From positions 4,417,001-4,481,000 of the forward strand of contig NZ_CP080519.1 in the NCBI RefSeq assembly GCF_019468465.1: a DNA stretch of 64,000 nt, given 5' to 3'. The notes beneath the pieces are model-generated. The model was not told where the DNA came from. It did no database searches and saw only the letters and a program-made list of their open reading frames with translations. Below are positions 44,810 through 53,831 of the stretch, in pieces (position 1 is the first letter of the stretch; each line of letters opens with the position of its first letter). Both the position numbers and the translations under genes were made by a program. This stretch comes from Amycolatopsis sp. DSM 110486 (lineage in GTDB: Bacteria; Actinomycetota; Actinomycetes; Mycobacteriales; Pseudonocardiaceae).

Positions 44810-44847
44810 AAAGGGCGGTCACGCAATGTGCGTGGCCGCCCTTTTTT
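44810..44847 (+). terminator. rho-independent terminator of the rplKA operon
   Basis: Stem arms 44810-44824 and 44830-44844 (15 bp, one G-U pair) followed by T's to 44847. It is the clearest intrinsic terminator in the window. Confidence 0.92.
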
Positions 44848-44855
44848 CGTGTCTC

Positions 44856-45677
44856 ATGGACACTATGCCGACGACGACGTTCACCGCTCCCGACGGGCTC
44901 CGCCTGAGCTACACGGTGTGGGAGGGCGACGGCCGGCACCGTCGCCCCGTCGTGCTCCAGCACGGCTTCGCCGCCGACGCGCAGGTGAACTGGGTCGGCA
45001 CCGGTGTCGTGCGCACCCTGGTCGAAGCCGGGTTCACCGTGATCGGCCTCGACGCCCGCGGCCACGGCGCGTCGGACAAACCGCACGACCCGGCCTGCTA
45101 CGGCCAGGACGTGATGGCCCGCGACGTGTCCGCCCTGCTCGACGAGCTGGGCCTCGACGAGGTCTCCCTCGCCGGCTACTCGATGGGCGCGATCGTCGCC
45201 CTCATCGTGGCCACCAAGGACAAACGCGTGCGCTGCCTGGCCACCGGCGGCATCGGCGCGGGCATCATCGACTTCGGCGGCGTCGACACGCGCGTGGTCG
45301 AGCCGGAACAGCTCGCCGACGGCCTCCTCGCCGACGACCACGCCGACGTCCCCGCCCAGGTCCGCCCCTTCCGCCGCCTCGCCCGCCGCACGGGCGGCGA
45401 CGTCGACGCCCTGGCCGCCGTCCTGCGCGCCTCACGCCGCACGTCCATCCCCCTGACCGAGATCACCGTCCCCACGCTGATCCTCGCCGGCGAACGCGAC
45501 CAGCTCGCGGCCCAGCCTGAGCGCCTCGCCATCGGCATCGCGGGCGCCCGCCTCGTGCGCGTCCCGGGCGACCACATGACGGCCGTCGCGGACCCCGCGT
45601 TCGCCCTGGCACTGGCCGACTTCTTCGCCTACGCGGACACGGGGGAGACGAGGTTCGCGATCTCCTCGCCGGCGTAA
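44856..45677 (+). CDS. alpha/beta hydrolase
   Basis: About 273 residues. LQHGFAADAQVNW (oxyanion region), GLDARGHGASDKP, LAGYSMGAIVAL (nucleophile Ser in G-x-S-x-G), LILAGERDQL (Asp) and VPGDHMTAV (His) make a complete catalytic triad. Start is uncertain: ATG 44856 or 44865, because an earlier in-frame ATG at 44826 lies within the rplA terminator. No clear ribosome site. The 3' end overlaps the CaiB remnant by 49 bases on the opposite strand. Substrate unknown. Confidence 0.87.
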   Translation: MDTMPTTTFTAPDGLRLSYTVWEGDGRHRRPVVLQHGFAADAQVNWVGTGVVRTLVEAGFTVIGLDARGHGASDKPHDPACYGQDVMARDVSALLDELGLDEVSLAGYSMGAIVALIVATKDKRVRCLATGGIGAGIIDFGGVDTRVVEPEQLADGLLADDHADVPAQVRPFRRLARRTGGDVDALAAVLRASRRTSIPLTEITVPTLILAGERDQLAAQPERLAIGIAGARLVRVPGDHMTAVADPAFALALADFFAYADTGETRFAISSPA

Positions 45678-46445
45678 CCGAGCTCAGCGAGCAGCTCGCT
45701 CGTGTGCTCACCGCGCGCGGGCGTGTGGCGGCGCACTGACGGCGGCGTATCCGAGAGGATCATCGGCGGCCCGACCTGGCGGTACGTGCCCTCCGTCGGG
45801 TGCTCGGCGAGCGAGACGAGGCCGCTGCCCGTGTGGTACGGGTCGGTCTCCGCGTCTTCCAGCTCCAGCACCGGCGCGAACGGGATGGACAGCTCGGCGC
45901 AGATCTTCTGCCACTGCACTGTGGTCTTCTCGACGGAGAGCTTGCCGATCTCGTCGTACAGCTCGCCGTAGTGCTTCGCGCGGCTGGCGGGGTCGCCGAA
46001 CCGCGGGTCAGTGGCGAGGTCTTCGCGGCCGGCGGCGCGGAAGAAGTCGGCGATGTTCTTCTCGGTGTAGGGCAGGACGCAGGCCCAGCCGTCGGCCGTC
46101 CGCACGGCCTGGTGGCCCTCGGTCATCGACCGGTTGAAGCCCATCGGGCCGATCGCAGGCTCGAACGTGTGGCCGGCGAGGTGCTCGACGAGGTTGAACG
46201 CCAGCATCGTGTCGGCCATCGGCACCTCCACGCGCTGGCCGCGGCTGGTCGTGCGCTGGTGCACCACGGCGGCGAGCACGGAGTAGACGATGGTGAGCGC
46301 GCACAGCTTGTCGGCGAGGATCGTCGGCGCGTAGGTGGGCTTGTCGGTCGCGCGGCGCATCAGGTCGGCCATGCCGGAGGACGCCTGCACGATCTCGTCG
46401 TAGGCCGCGAGTCCGGCGCGGTCGGAGTCGGTGCGGAAGCCCTGG
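45629..46445 (-). pseudogene. CaiB/BaiF CoA-transferase, 5'-truncated
   Basis: The reading frame gives only the C-terminal about 270 residues of a class III CoA-transferase: DSDRAGLAAYDEIVQASSGMADLMRR, APTILADKLCAL, RGQRVEVPMADTMLAF (the Asp in this motif is the family nucleophile), FAPVLELEDAETDPYH and ILSDTPPSVRRHTPARGEHT. Full-length members have about 400 residues; the N-terminal about 130 are missing. Homology stops at about 46445, exactly where an IclR remnant begins on the other strand. The in-frame region from 46446 to 46540 encodes junk. Probably nonfunctional. Confidence 0.75.
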
Positions 46446-46937
46446 GCGTTGCAGTCCGAGCTGAGCGCGGCCGCCGGGTGCGCGGCACTGCTCGCGGTGC
46501 AGGTCGGCGACAACGCGGTGTACGTCGACTGGGCCGGCACGGACGAGCCGTTCGACTACGCGTTCTCCCGGTCCCTTCGCTCCGCGCTCCCGCGTACGTC
46601 GGCTCGGCGCGTGTTGCTCGCTTCGCTACCGGAGGCCGACCGCCGTGCGGTGGTGGCGCAGGAGCCCGACACCCGCGCGGGCGTCGATCTCCTCGCGGAG
46701 GCGGCGGAGATCCGTGCGCAGGGCTACGCCGTGGTCGACTCCGGGCACGCCATGGAGACGATGGCCGCGGTGGCCGTGCCCGTCACGGAGTCGGGGCGCG
46801 TGGTGGCGGCCGCGGCGCTGGCCGCACCGTCCGAAGTGGTCGCTGCGCGGCTGCCTGACCTGGTCAGGTCGTTGGAGGAGTGGAGTTCGAGGCTGACGGG
46901 GGCCCGCACTTCTCCGGACCCGGCGAGTGGCCCGTGA
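46446..46937 (+). pseudogene. IclR-family regulator, 5'-truncated (effector domain only)
   Basis: Frame gives ELSAAAGCAALLAVQVGDNAVYVDWAG, FDYAFSRSLRSALPRTSARRVLLASLPE, GYAVVDSGHAMETMAAVAVPVTE and VVAAAALAAPSEVVAARLPDLVRSLEEW, which is the IclR C-terminal ligand domain. The winged-helix DNA-binding domain (about 70-90 residues) is missing. The end overlaps the minus-strand membrane protein gene by 74 bases. IclR genes often divide divergently from CoA-transferase genes; here both have lost their facing 5' ends, so one deletion is likely. Confidence 0.75.
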
Positions 46938-47931
46938 TCAGCCACTGACCCTTGTCCACTTGGGACACGGTGAACACGCCGAGTGCCGGGCCGCCGGCGA
47001 TGGTGTAGTCGCAGGAGTCGATGGTCACCACGCCTGCGGGCGGGGCGCCGGAGACGTACGAGGGCAGCGATTCGGCGTAGTCGTTCTGGTTGGTGACCTG
47101 CGCGTGCAGCTTCTCGACCGCCACCTTGCAGTCGGGCTGGCCGACGTCCTGGGCGAACTTGGTCTGGACGGGCTCGTCGAACCGGCCGCACGCGTCTTCG
47201 ACCCGGCCCTGCGCGATGTTGTGGAAGACGAAGCGGACGGCCTCGTACGGGTTCGTCGAGAAGATGTGGTTCGTGTGGTAGGTCCCGCCGCCCTCGGCCG
47301 CGATCTGGGCGGAGGACTTGCCGTCGTCGCTGGGGAAGTAGTGGCGGTAGGCCCACGTGGCGGCGATACCGAGGATCACCAGCACGATCACCCACCCCAG
47401 GATCTTCCCGCCGAGGCGCTTGAGCCAGCGGGGGACCGGGCGGCGACGGCGGGGTTCCTCGTACGGCGCCAGCGCTCCCGGCGGCCCCGGAGGTACGGGT
47501 GGCTGCCGGCCCGGCTGAGTCTGCGGCTGGCGGGAGCCCGCGGGGACCAGGCCGGCGTCGGGTGTTGGTGCCGGTTGGTTGCCTTGCTGGGCTTGGGTGA
47601 AGCGGAGGTAGTCCTGGAACTGCTGGAACTGGCGGAACTGTTCCAGCTGCGCGGCATCCAGCGGTGGTTCGCCCGAAGCGGGCTGGGACGGCTGGGGCAA
47701 CGCAGGAAGGTGCGAGGACTCCGTGGCGGCCGGTGAACTCGACGGCAACTGCGGAACCCCAGCCACCGGAGGCTGCTCCGCACCCGGCCACTGCCCAGAA
47801 CCCGACTGCCCAGAACCAGACTGCCCCGATGGCTGCGGCAACCCGCCCGGAACCGGTTGCGTGCCGTCGGCAGGTCGGGGGCCGGGGCCGGTGGGGTTGT
47901 CCGGCTGTCCGTGATCACGCTGCTCCGCCAC
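46864..47931 (-). CDS. single-pass membrane protein with Pro/Gln-rich cytoplasmic arm
   Basis: A 355-residue protein. Residues 1-165 are disordered, rich in Pro, Gln, Gly and Ser (QSGSGQSGSG, PPVPPGPPG, and a QFRQFQQFQDYLRF patch). A basic stretch RRRRPVPRWLKRLGGK precedes a membrane helix (ILGWVIVLVILGIAATW). The outer domain of about 150 residues has paired Cys (DACGRF, PDCKV, DSCDY, EKCG) and resembles the DUF4878/nuclear-transport-factor-like fold of small actinobacterial exported proteins. Function unknown. GTG start. Confidence 0.78.
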   Translation of the reverse strand: MAEQRDHGQPDNPTGPGPRPADGTQPVPGGLPQPSGQSGSGQSGSGQWPGAEQPPVAGVPQLPSSSPAATESSHLPALPQPSQPASGEPPLDAAQLEQFRQFQQFQDYLRFTQAQQGNQPAPTPDAGLVPAGSRQPQTQPGRQPPVPPGPPGALAPYEEPRRRRPVPRWLKRLGGKILGWVIVLVILGIAATWAYRHYFPSDDGKSSAQIAAEGGGTYHTNHIFSTNPYEAVRFVFHNIAQGRVEDACGRFDEPVQTKFAQDVGQPDCKVAVEKLHAQVTNQNDYAESLPSYVSGAPPAGVVTIDSCDYTIAGGPALGVFTVSQVDKGQWLITGHSPGPEKCGPPSASNSTPPTT

Positions 47932-48028
47932 GTCACCAATGATGCCCGCTCGCCGGCGAATCCCCGAGTCCGGGCGGCTTGTCGCTGGTCAGGCAGGGGG
48001 GTGGGCGAAAGGCCGGAAACCCTTCACG

Positions 48029-48202
48029 TATAGTTGTCGACGGTTCTACCGAAGACCGCTGGTTTTCCGAGTGCTCCACGGCGCTCGGAACGAAGGTCCC
48101 GCGAGATGAGCGGGCGGCCCGCGCAGGAGGAACGAGGTTCGGCTCTCCCTCAGGGGAAATCGCCGTGTAACGCCCCGTGCTGACTGCGCGTGGGCGTTTT
48201 TT
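48029..48202 (+). promoter_or_regulatory. rplJ leader: promoter -10 and L10-type attenuator-like hairpin
   Basis: TATAGT at 48029-48034 is a near-consensus -10. The following leader of about 200 bases contains GGAGGAACGAGG and ends in a hairpin (arms 48169-48175 and 48192-48198) plus a T run to 48202, 59 bases before rplJ. This resembles the L10-leader region where L10(L12)4 represses its operon; exact secondary structure was not computed. Confidence 0.5.
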
Positions 48203-48260
48203 CGTCTCAGAGGGCTCTCGAAGGACCAGTGGAATCCACTAGCCAAGAGAGGAGGCGACC

Positions 48261-48815
48261 ATGGCGAAGCCCGACAAGGTGGCGGCCGTCGCCGAGATCG
48301 CGGAGAGCTTCCGCAGCAGCTCGGCCACAGTCGTTACCCAGTACACCGGCCTCTCCGTGTCCCAGCTGTCTCAGCTGCGCCGCGCTCTCGGCACCAGTGC
48401 CAAGTACCGGGTCGCGAAGAACACCCTCGTGAAGCGTGCCGCCGAGGACGCCGGTGTCCAGGGTCTGGACGACCTGTTCGTCGGTGCCACCGCGATCGCC
48501 TTCGTCGAAGGTGAGCCGGTCGACGCCGCGAAGGCGCTTCGCGACTTCGCGAAGGACAACAACGCGCTTGTCATCAAGGGCGGCTACATGGACGGCAAAG
48601 CGCTGTCCGTGGACGAGATCGCGAGGATCGCCGATCTCGACAGCCGTGAGGTCCTGCTCTCCAAGGCAGCGGGCGCGTTCAAGGCGAAGCTGTCCCAGGC
48701 CGCCGCGCTGTTCCAGGCGCCGGCGTCCCAGGTCGCCCGCCTGGCTGCCGCGCTGGAGGAGAAGCAGCGCAACGCCACCGGTACCGAAGCAGCCGAAGCA
48801 CCCGCCGAGAGCTGA
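48261..48815 (+). CDS. rplJ: 50S ribosomal protein L10
   Basis: A 184-residue protein. [42 protein letters not shown] and [13 protein letters not shown] are L10; the C-terminal helices bind L7/L12 dimers. GGAGGCGACC precedes ATG. It forms an operon with rplL, 54 bases downstream, preceded by an L10-type leader. Confidence 0.98.
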   Translation: MAKPDKVAAVAEIAESFRSSSATVVTQYTGLSVSQLSQLRRALGTSAKYRVAKNTLVKRAAEDAGVQGLDDLFVGATAIAFVEGEPVDAAKALRDFAKDNNALVIKGGYMDGKALSVDEIARIADLDSREVLLSKAAGAFKAKLSQAAALFQAPASQVARLAAALEEKQRNATGTEAAEAPAES

Positions 48816-48869
48816 TCCACCCCCACCCCGAACGTCGAGTTCGTTCGTTTTTTCTGAGAGGAAGCCATC

Positions 48870-49256
48870 ATGGCGAAGCTGAGCACCGCCGAGCTGATCG
48901 ACGCTTTCAAGGAGCTCACCCTTCTTGAGCTGTCGGACTTCGTGAAGGAGTTCGAGACCACCTTCGACGTCACCGCCGCCGCCCCGGCCGCCGTCGTCGC
49001 CGCCGGCCCGGTCGGCGCCGCCCCGGCCGCAGCCGAGGAGCAGGACGAGTTCGACGTCGTCCTCGAGTCCGCCGGTGACAAGAAGATCCAGGTCATCAAG
49101 GTCGTCCGCGAGGTCGTCTCCGGTCTGGGCCTGAAGGAGGCCAAGGAGCTGGTCGAGGCCGCTCCCAAGGCCCTCCTGGAGAAGGTCGACAAGGAGGCCG
49201 CTGCGGCCGCCAAGGAGAAGCTCGAGGCCGCCGGCGCCAAGATCACCATCAAGTGA
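48870..49256 (+). CDS. rplL: 50S ribosomal protein L7/L12
   Basis: A 128-residue protein. The N-terminal helix [28 protein letters not shown], an Ala/Pro-rich hinge ([20 protein letters not shown]), and a C-terminal domain with [44 protein letters not shown] are L7/L12. GAGAGGAAGCC precedes the ATG. Confidence 0.98.
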   Translation: MAKLSTAELIDAFKELTLLELSDFVKEFETTFDVTAAAPAAVVAAGPVGAAPAAAEEQDEFDVVLESAGDKKIQVIKVVREVVSGLGLKEAKELVEAAPKALLEKVDKEAAAAAKEKLEAAGAKITIK

Positions 49257-49292
49257 TCCCGGGCGCGCAAGCGCCTACCGCACCACCTCGTG

Positions 49293-49326
49293 AAGGGGCG
49301 GGCATCCACTCGGATGCCCGCCCCTT
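49293..49326 (+). terminator. rho-independent terminator of rplJL
   Basis: A perfect 15-bp stem, arms 49293-49307 and 49312-49326, with a 4-base loop and a short T run. It divides the rplJL unit from the Mce operon. Confidence 0.88.
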
Positions 49327-49481
49327 TCTCGTTCGCCGGCCCGGCGACCGACTGATCACCGCTCGTGTCCGATTCGCCCGGTCGGACCAGCCGTAACCCG
49401 ATCGTTGGGCCATCTGGATCTGCGCCACTGGGTGACGTGCACTACCGTGCTGCCAGCGGTCACCGGACAAGGCCACGAACG

Positions 49482-49496
49482 GGTGAGGTGCTCACC
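49482..49496. promoter_or_regulatory. short inverted repeat upstream of the Mce operon
   Basis: GGTGAG-N3-CTCACC at 49482-49496, 24 bases before the small leader ORF. It could be an operator; I cannot assign a regulator. The rest of 49327-49519 shows no gene. Confidence 0.3.
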
Positions 49497-49519
49497 GGCC
49501 TCGCCAGGCCGGAAAACTG

Positions 49520-49654
49520 GTGAGTAACCTGTTCGCACTCAGCTCGTTGCACCTGGTTGACGCGGAGATCGCGGCGCGCATCGGCGCGGGCTCCGCTGCC
49601 AGTCGCGGCGGGGCGGCGGTGCGCGACGACGCGGAACAGCTCCTGGAGGTGTGA
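49520..49654 (+). CDS. candidate 44-residue leader ORF coupled to the Mce ATPase
   Basis: GTG 49520 opens a 44-codon frame (SNLFALSSLHLVDAEIAARI...RDDAEQLLEV) whose TGA shares its A with the ATG of the ATPase gene (TGATG). The ATPase ribosome site GGAGG lies inside its last codons. The layout suggests translational coupling. The product has an amphipathic-helix-like middle but no known family. It may be an unnoticed small gene or chance; only conservation in relatives would settle it. Confidence 0.4.
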   Translation: MSNLFALSSLHLVDAEIAARIGAGSAASRGGAAVRDDAEQLLEV

Positions 49655-50871
49655 TGGGCGCCGAGGTGGTCATCGAAGGTCTGACGAAGTCCTTCGGAAG
49701 GCAGACCATCTGGCGGGACGTGACGCTGACGCTGCCCCCGGGTGAGGTGTCCGCGATGCTCGGCCCGTCGGGAACCGGCAAGTCGGTGTTCCTCAAGTCC
49801 ATGATCGGCCTGCTGAAGCCCGACAAGGGCCGCTGCGTGATCAACGGCGTGGACATCGTCACGTGCTCCGAGCACAAGCTCTACGAGATCCGGAAGCTCT
49901 TCGGCGTCCTGTTTCAGGACGGCGCGCTGTTCGGGTCGATGAACCTCTACGACAACGTCGCCTTCCCGCTGCGGGAGCACACCAAGAAGTCCGAGTCCGA
50001 GATCCGCCGCATCGTCCAGGAAAAGCTGGAGATGACGGGTCTGGCCGGCGCGGACAAGAAGCTGCCCGGCGAGATCTCCGGCGGTATGCGCAAGCGCGCC
50101 GGCCTCGCGCGGGCGCTGGTGCTCGACCCGCAGATCATCCTGGTCGACGAGCCGGACTCCGGTCTGGACCCCGTGCGCACCGCGTACATCTCGCAGCTGC
50201 TCATCGACCTCAACACGCAGATCGACGCGACGATCCTCATCGTCTCCCACAACATCAACCTCGCGCGCACGGTGCCCGACAACCTGGGCATGCTGTTCCG
50301 CAAGGAGCTCGTGATGTTCGGCCCCCGCGAGGTGCTGCTCACGAGCGACGAGCCCGTGGTCGAGCAGTTCCTCAACGGCCGCAAGCGCGGTCCCATCGGC
50401 ATGTCCGAGGAGAAGGACACCGCCACGATGGCGCGCGAGGAGGCCGAAGCCGCCGCGGGGCACTCCGACGGCTCGCCCGACGAGGACATCCGCGGCGTCG
50501 TCCCGCAGATGCAGCCCAGCCCCGGCCTGCCGGAGCGCGCGGGCGCCCGCCGCCGGATGGACCGCGTGATGCGGATCCTCCACACGCTCCCGCCGGCCGC
50601 GCAGGAGGGCATCATCGAATCCCTGAGCCCGGAGGAGCAGCGGCACTACAACGTCCAAGCGAACGTGCACGCCGCCCACGCGCCGGCCCGTCGCCCGGGC
50701 CCCGAGGACACGCAGCAGATCCCCCAGATCTCCGACCGTGGCCCCGTGGCGAACCAGCACCAGGGCCAGCTGCCCGCCGACCAAGTCGCCCGGATCCCCG
50801 GCGGCTCCGGCCCGCGAGGGCCAGGCGGCGGCTACTCCGGTCCCGGCGGCAACGGGCCGGGTGGCGCGTGA
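49654..50871 (+). CDS. mkl: Mce/MlaF-type ABC transporter ATPase (Mkl) with long C-terminal arm
   Basis: A 405-residue protein. VVIEGLTKSFGRQTIWRDVTLTLPPGE, GPSGTGKSVFLKS (Walker A), ISGGMRKRAGLARAL (signature), ILVDEPDSGLDPV (Walker B) and VSHNI form one complete ATPase, residues 1-250. The C-terminal about 150 residues are Pro/Gln/Gly-rich with one conserved-looking helix (RRMDRVMRILHTLPPAAQEGIIESL) and no partner-independent fold visible. It powers lipid import by the YrbE/Mce system. ATG 49654 lies four bases after GGAGG. In mycobacteria the gene is between rplL and rpoB but without the mce genes. Confidence 0.95.
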   Translation: MGAEVVIEGLTKSFGRQTIWRDVTLTLPPGEVSAMLGPSGTGKSVFLKSMIGLLKPDKGRCVINGVDIVTCSEHKLYEIRKLFGVLFQDGALFGSMNLYDNVAFPLREHTKKSESEIRRIVQEKLEMTGLAGADKKLPGEISGGMRKRAGLARALVLDPQIILVDEPDSGLDPVRTAYISQLLIDLNTQIDATILIVSHNINLARTVPDNLGMLFRKELVMFGPREVLLTSDEPVVEQFLNGRKRGPIGMSEEKDTATMAREEAEAAAGHSDGSPDEDIRGVVPQMQPSPGLPERAGARRRMDRVMRILHTLPPAAQEGIIESLSPEEQRHYNVQANVHAAHAPARRPGPEDTQQIPQISDRGPVANQHQGQLPADQVARIPGGSGPRGPGGGYSGPGGNGPGGA

Positions 50872-51665
50872 GCTCGAACGCAGCACCGGCGAGGAAAATC
50901 CCCGGGCACGGCATGCTCCGCGAGACCGGGAACCTGTTCGCCCTCGGTCTCGACATCATCCGCGGCATGTTCCAGCGCCCGTTCCAGCTGCGGGAGTTCA
51001 TCCAGCAGGCCTGGTTCGTCGCCAGCGTCACGATTCTGCCGACGGCGCTTGTCGCGATCCCGTTCGGCGCGGTCATCTCGCTGCAGTTCGGCGCGCTCGC
51101 GCGTCAGCTCGGCGCGCAGTCCTACACCGGCGCCGGTTCCGTGCTCGCCACGGTGCAGCAGGCCAGCCCGCTCGTCACGGCGCTGCTGGTGGCCGGCGCG
51201 GGCGGCAGCGCGGTCTGTGCCGATATCGGCGCTCGCACCATCCGCGAGGAGATCGACGCGATGGAGGTGCTGGGCGTCTCCGCGGTCCAGCGCCTGATCG
51301 TGCCGCGCACGCTCGCGATGATGCTCGTCGCGCTTTTGCTCAACGGCATGGTCAGCGTCATCGGCGTGCTCGGCGGTTACTTCTTCAACGTCGTGCTCCA
51401 GGGCGGCACGCCCGGCGCCTACCTGGCGAGCTTCTCCGCGCTGGCGCAGCTGCCCGACCTCTGGGTCGGTGAGCTCAAGGCCCTGATCTTCGGCTTCATC
51501 GCCGCGGTCGTGGCGGCCTATCGAGGCCTGCACCCCAGCGGCGGCCCGAAGGGCGTGGGCGACGCGGTGAACCAGTCGGTGGTCATTACGTTCCTGCTGC
51601 TCTTCGTCGTGAACTTCGTGATCACGCTGATCTACCTGCAGATCGTGCCCGGAAAGCTGGACTGA
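50868..51665 (+). CDS. yrbEA: Mce transporter permease YrbE A (MlaE family)
   Basis: A 265-residue integral membrane protein of five or six helices: PTALVAIPFGAVISLQFGAL, SPLVTALLVAGAGGSAVCADIGARTIREEIDAMEVLG (with the conserved E-E-I-D-A coupling-helix motif), TLAMMLVALLLNGMVSVIGVLGGY and VVITFLLLFVVNFVITLIYLQ. GTG start overlaps the ATPase stop as GTGA. It forms the membrane pore with YrbE B and docks the ATPase. Confidence 0.95.
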   Translation: MSSNAAPARKIPGHGMLRETGNLFALGLDIIRGMFQRPFQLREFIQQAWFVASVTILPTALVAIPFGAVISLQFGALARQLGAQSYTGAGSVLATVQQASPLVTALLVAGAGGSAVCADIGARTIREEIDAMEVLGVSAVQRLIVPRTLAMMLVALLLNGMVSVIGVLGGYFFNVVLQGGTPGAYLASFSALAQLPDLWVGELKALIFGFIAAVVAAYRGLHPSGGPKGVGDAVNQSVVITFLLLFVVNFVITLIYLQIVPGKLD

Positions 51666-51666
51666 C

Positions 51667-52503
51667 ATGACGTTCATCTCGGGTGCCAAGCGCGTCGCCC
51701 ACCGTCCACTGGAGACCCTGGACACCCTGGGCGACCAGATGTCCTTCTACGGCCGCGCGCTTCTGTGGACACCACGCACGCTGCGCCGCTACATGAAGGA
51801 AGTCCTTCGCCTGCTCGCCGAGGTGAGCTTCGGGTCCGGCTCGCTCGCGGTCATCGGCGGCACGGTCGGCGTGATGGTCGGCCTGACGCTCTTCACCGGT
51901 GTCCTCGTGGGCCTGCAGGGCTACTCGGCCCTGAACTCCATCGGCACCTCGGCGTTCACCGGCTTCCTCACCGCGTTCTTCAACACCCGCGAGATCGCCC
52001 CGCTGGTCGCCGGCCTTGCCTTGAGCGCCACGGTCGGCGCCGGCTTCACCGCGCAGCTCGGCGCCATGCGGATCTCCGAAGAGATCGACGCGCTGGAAGT
52101 CATGGGCGTGCCGAGCCTGCCGTACCTGGTGACCACGCGGATCATCGCCGGGTTCGTGGCCGTGATCCCGCTCTACATCATCGGCCTGCTGAGCTCTTAC
52201 CTCGCCTCACGCCTGGTGGTCATCTACATCTACGGCCAGTCAGCGGGTACCTACGACCACTACTTCGACCTTTTCCTACCACCGCAAGACGTTCTGTACT
52301 CGTTCATCAAGGTGCTCATCTTCAGCATCTTGATCATTCTTTCGCACTGCTACTTCGGCTACCGCGCCTCCGGTGGGCCGGCCGGCGTGGGCGTGGCCGT
52401 GGGCCGCGCGGTTCGCCTTTCCATCGTCACGGTTTCGATCGTGAACTTCTTCATCGGTTTCGCCATCTGGGGAACCGACGTCACGGTGAGGATTGCGGGA
52501 TGA
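51667..52503 (+). CDS. yrbEB: Mce transporter permease YrbE B (MlaE family)
   Basis: A 278-residue protein with GSLAVIGGTVGVMVGLTLFTGVLVGLQGY, REIAPLVAGLALSATVGAGFTAQLGAMRISEEIDALEVMG (coupling motif) and VIPLYIIGLLSSYLASRLVVIY. Paired with YrbE A, one base after its stop. The stop overlaps the mceA start as ATGA. Confidence 0.95.
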   Translation: MTFISGAKRVAHRPLETLDTLGDQMSFYGRALLWTPRTLRRYMKEVLRLLAEVSFGSGSLAVIGGTVGVMVGLTLFTGVLVGLQGYSALNSIGTSAFTGFLTAFFNTREIAPLVAGLALSATVGAGFTAQLGAMRISEEIDALEVMGVPSLPYLVTTRIIAGFVAVIPLYIIGLLSSYLASRLVVIYIYGQSAGTYDHYFDLFLPPQDVLYSFIKVLIFSILIILSHCYFGYRASGGPAGVGVAVGRAVRLSIVTVSIVNFFIGFAIWGTDVTVRIAG

Positions 52504-53831
52504 TCACACTACGGCGCAGGCTCTTGGGCCTGCTGCTCGTGGCGCTGCTCGTGGGAGGTGTGGCCCTGAGCATCGCCTTGTACAACAAGGCGTTCACGAA
52601 GTTCGTCACGGTGAAGCTCGAGGCCGACAGCATCGGCAACCAGCTGCTGGAGCAATCGGACGTGAAGGTGCGCGGCCTGATCGTGGGGTCGGTCAAGACC
52701 ATCGCGGCCACCGCCGACGGGGCCGAGCTCACGCTGGACCTCCAGCCCGACTACGTGAAGCTGATCCCGGAGAACGTCTCGGCGCGCTTCCTGCCCAAGA
52801 CGCTCTTCGGCGAGCGCTACGTCTCGCTCGAGATTCCGAAGAACCCGTCGGCCAAGACGCTCACCGACGGCGACGTGATCCCGCAGGACCGCACCTCGGG
52901 CGCGATCGAGCTGGAGCAGGCGCTGGAGCACCTGATGCCGGTGCTGCAGGCGGTGCAGCCGCAGAAGCTTTCGAGCACGCTCACCGCGATCTCCACCGCG
53001 CTGCAGGGCCGGGGCAAGCCGCTCGGCGAGACGCTCTCGCAGCTGGGCGACTACATCGGCAAGCTGAACCCGCACGAGCCGCAGCTGCAGCACAACCTCA
53101 AGGCGCTGGCGGACTTCTCCGACAACCTGAGCGCGTCGGCGCCGGACCTGGTGCAGAGCCTCGACAACCTGAGCACGACCACCCGCACCGTGGTGGACGA
53201 GCAGCAGAACCTCGCGAGCCTCTACAGCAACCTGACCGCGGCTTCGCAGGATCTGCAGTCGTTCCTGGAAGCCAACTCCCAGAACATCATCAGCCTCGCC
53301 GACACCGCGCGGCCCACGGCCGAGCTGCTCGCCAAGTACGCGCCGGAGTACCCGTGCGTGATCGGGCAGATGTCGAAGCTCGTGCCGGTCGTCGACAAGG
53401 CGCTGGGCAAGGGCACGAACCAGCCCGGCCTGCATGCGACGATCGAGGTGGTCGTGAACCGCGGTCCCTACAAGGCGGGTCAGGACGAGCCGCGGTTCGA
53501 GGACAAGCGCGGCCCGCGCTGCTACGACCTCAAGAACCTGCCGAACCCGTTTCCTCAGGCGCCGCCGGACGGCGCGTTCAAGGACGGCACGACCCACACG
53601 ACGGCACCCAATTCCCACAGCACCGGCGTGAACCCGGGCAACTTCCTCGCCGACGCCGCGGGCCTCGGCGGCGGCACGAGCGGGGGTGACCCGGCGTACT
53701 CGGGCGCGGAGAACGAATTCCTCGGCCAGCTCGTGTCCCCGCAGGTCGGGATGCCGGAAGGTGACTTCCCCGGCTGGGGCTCGCTGCTCGTCGGCCCGCT
53801 GTACCGGGGCGCGGAGGTGACGGTGAAGTGA
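52500..53831 (+). CDS. mceA: Mce family protein A
   Basis: A 443-residue protein. One N-terminal membrane segment (LLLVALLVGGVALSIALY), an MlaD/MCE domain (QLLEQSDVKVRGLIVGSVKTIAATADGAELTLDL and FGERYVSLEIP), long amphipathic helices, then a C-terminal Gly/Pro/Asp-rich tail. It would form part of the hexameric periplasmic tunnel. ATG 52500 overlaps the YrbE B stop. Its C-terminal tail has two Cys (YPCVIG, PRCYD). Confidence 0.93.
   Translation: MITLRRRLLGLLLVALLVGGVALSIALYNKAFTKFVTVKLEADSIGNQLLEQSDVKVRGLIVGSVKTIAATADGAELTLDLQPDYVKLIPENVSARFLPKTLFGERYVSLEIPKNPSAKTLTDGDVIPQDRTSGAIELEQALEHLMPVLQAVQPQKLSSTLTAISTALQGRGKPLGETLSQLGDYIGKLNPHEPQLQHNLKALADFSDNLSASAPDLVQSLDNLSTTTRTVVDEQQNLASLYSNLTAASQDLQSFLEANSQNIISLADTARPTAELLAKYAPEYPCVIGQMSKLVPVVDKALGKGTNQPGLHATIEVVVNRGPYKAGQDEPRFEDKRGPRCYDLKNLPNPFPQAPPDGAFKDGTTHTTAPNSHSTGVNPGNFLADAAGLGGGTSGGDPAYSGAENEFLGQLVSPQVGMPEGDFPGWGSLLVGPLYRGAEVTVK

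Noticed and set aside
44826..44855. ATG at 44826 as the start of the alpha/beta hydrolase
   Set aside because: It lies inside the rplA terminator stem-loop, so translation from it is unlikely.
49651..49653. GTG at 49651 as the ATPase start
   Set aside because: It is one base from the GGAGG site, while ATG 49654 has a four-base gap and forms TGATG coupling with the small ORF.
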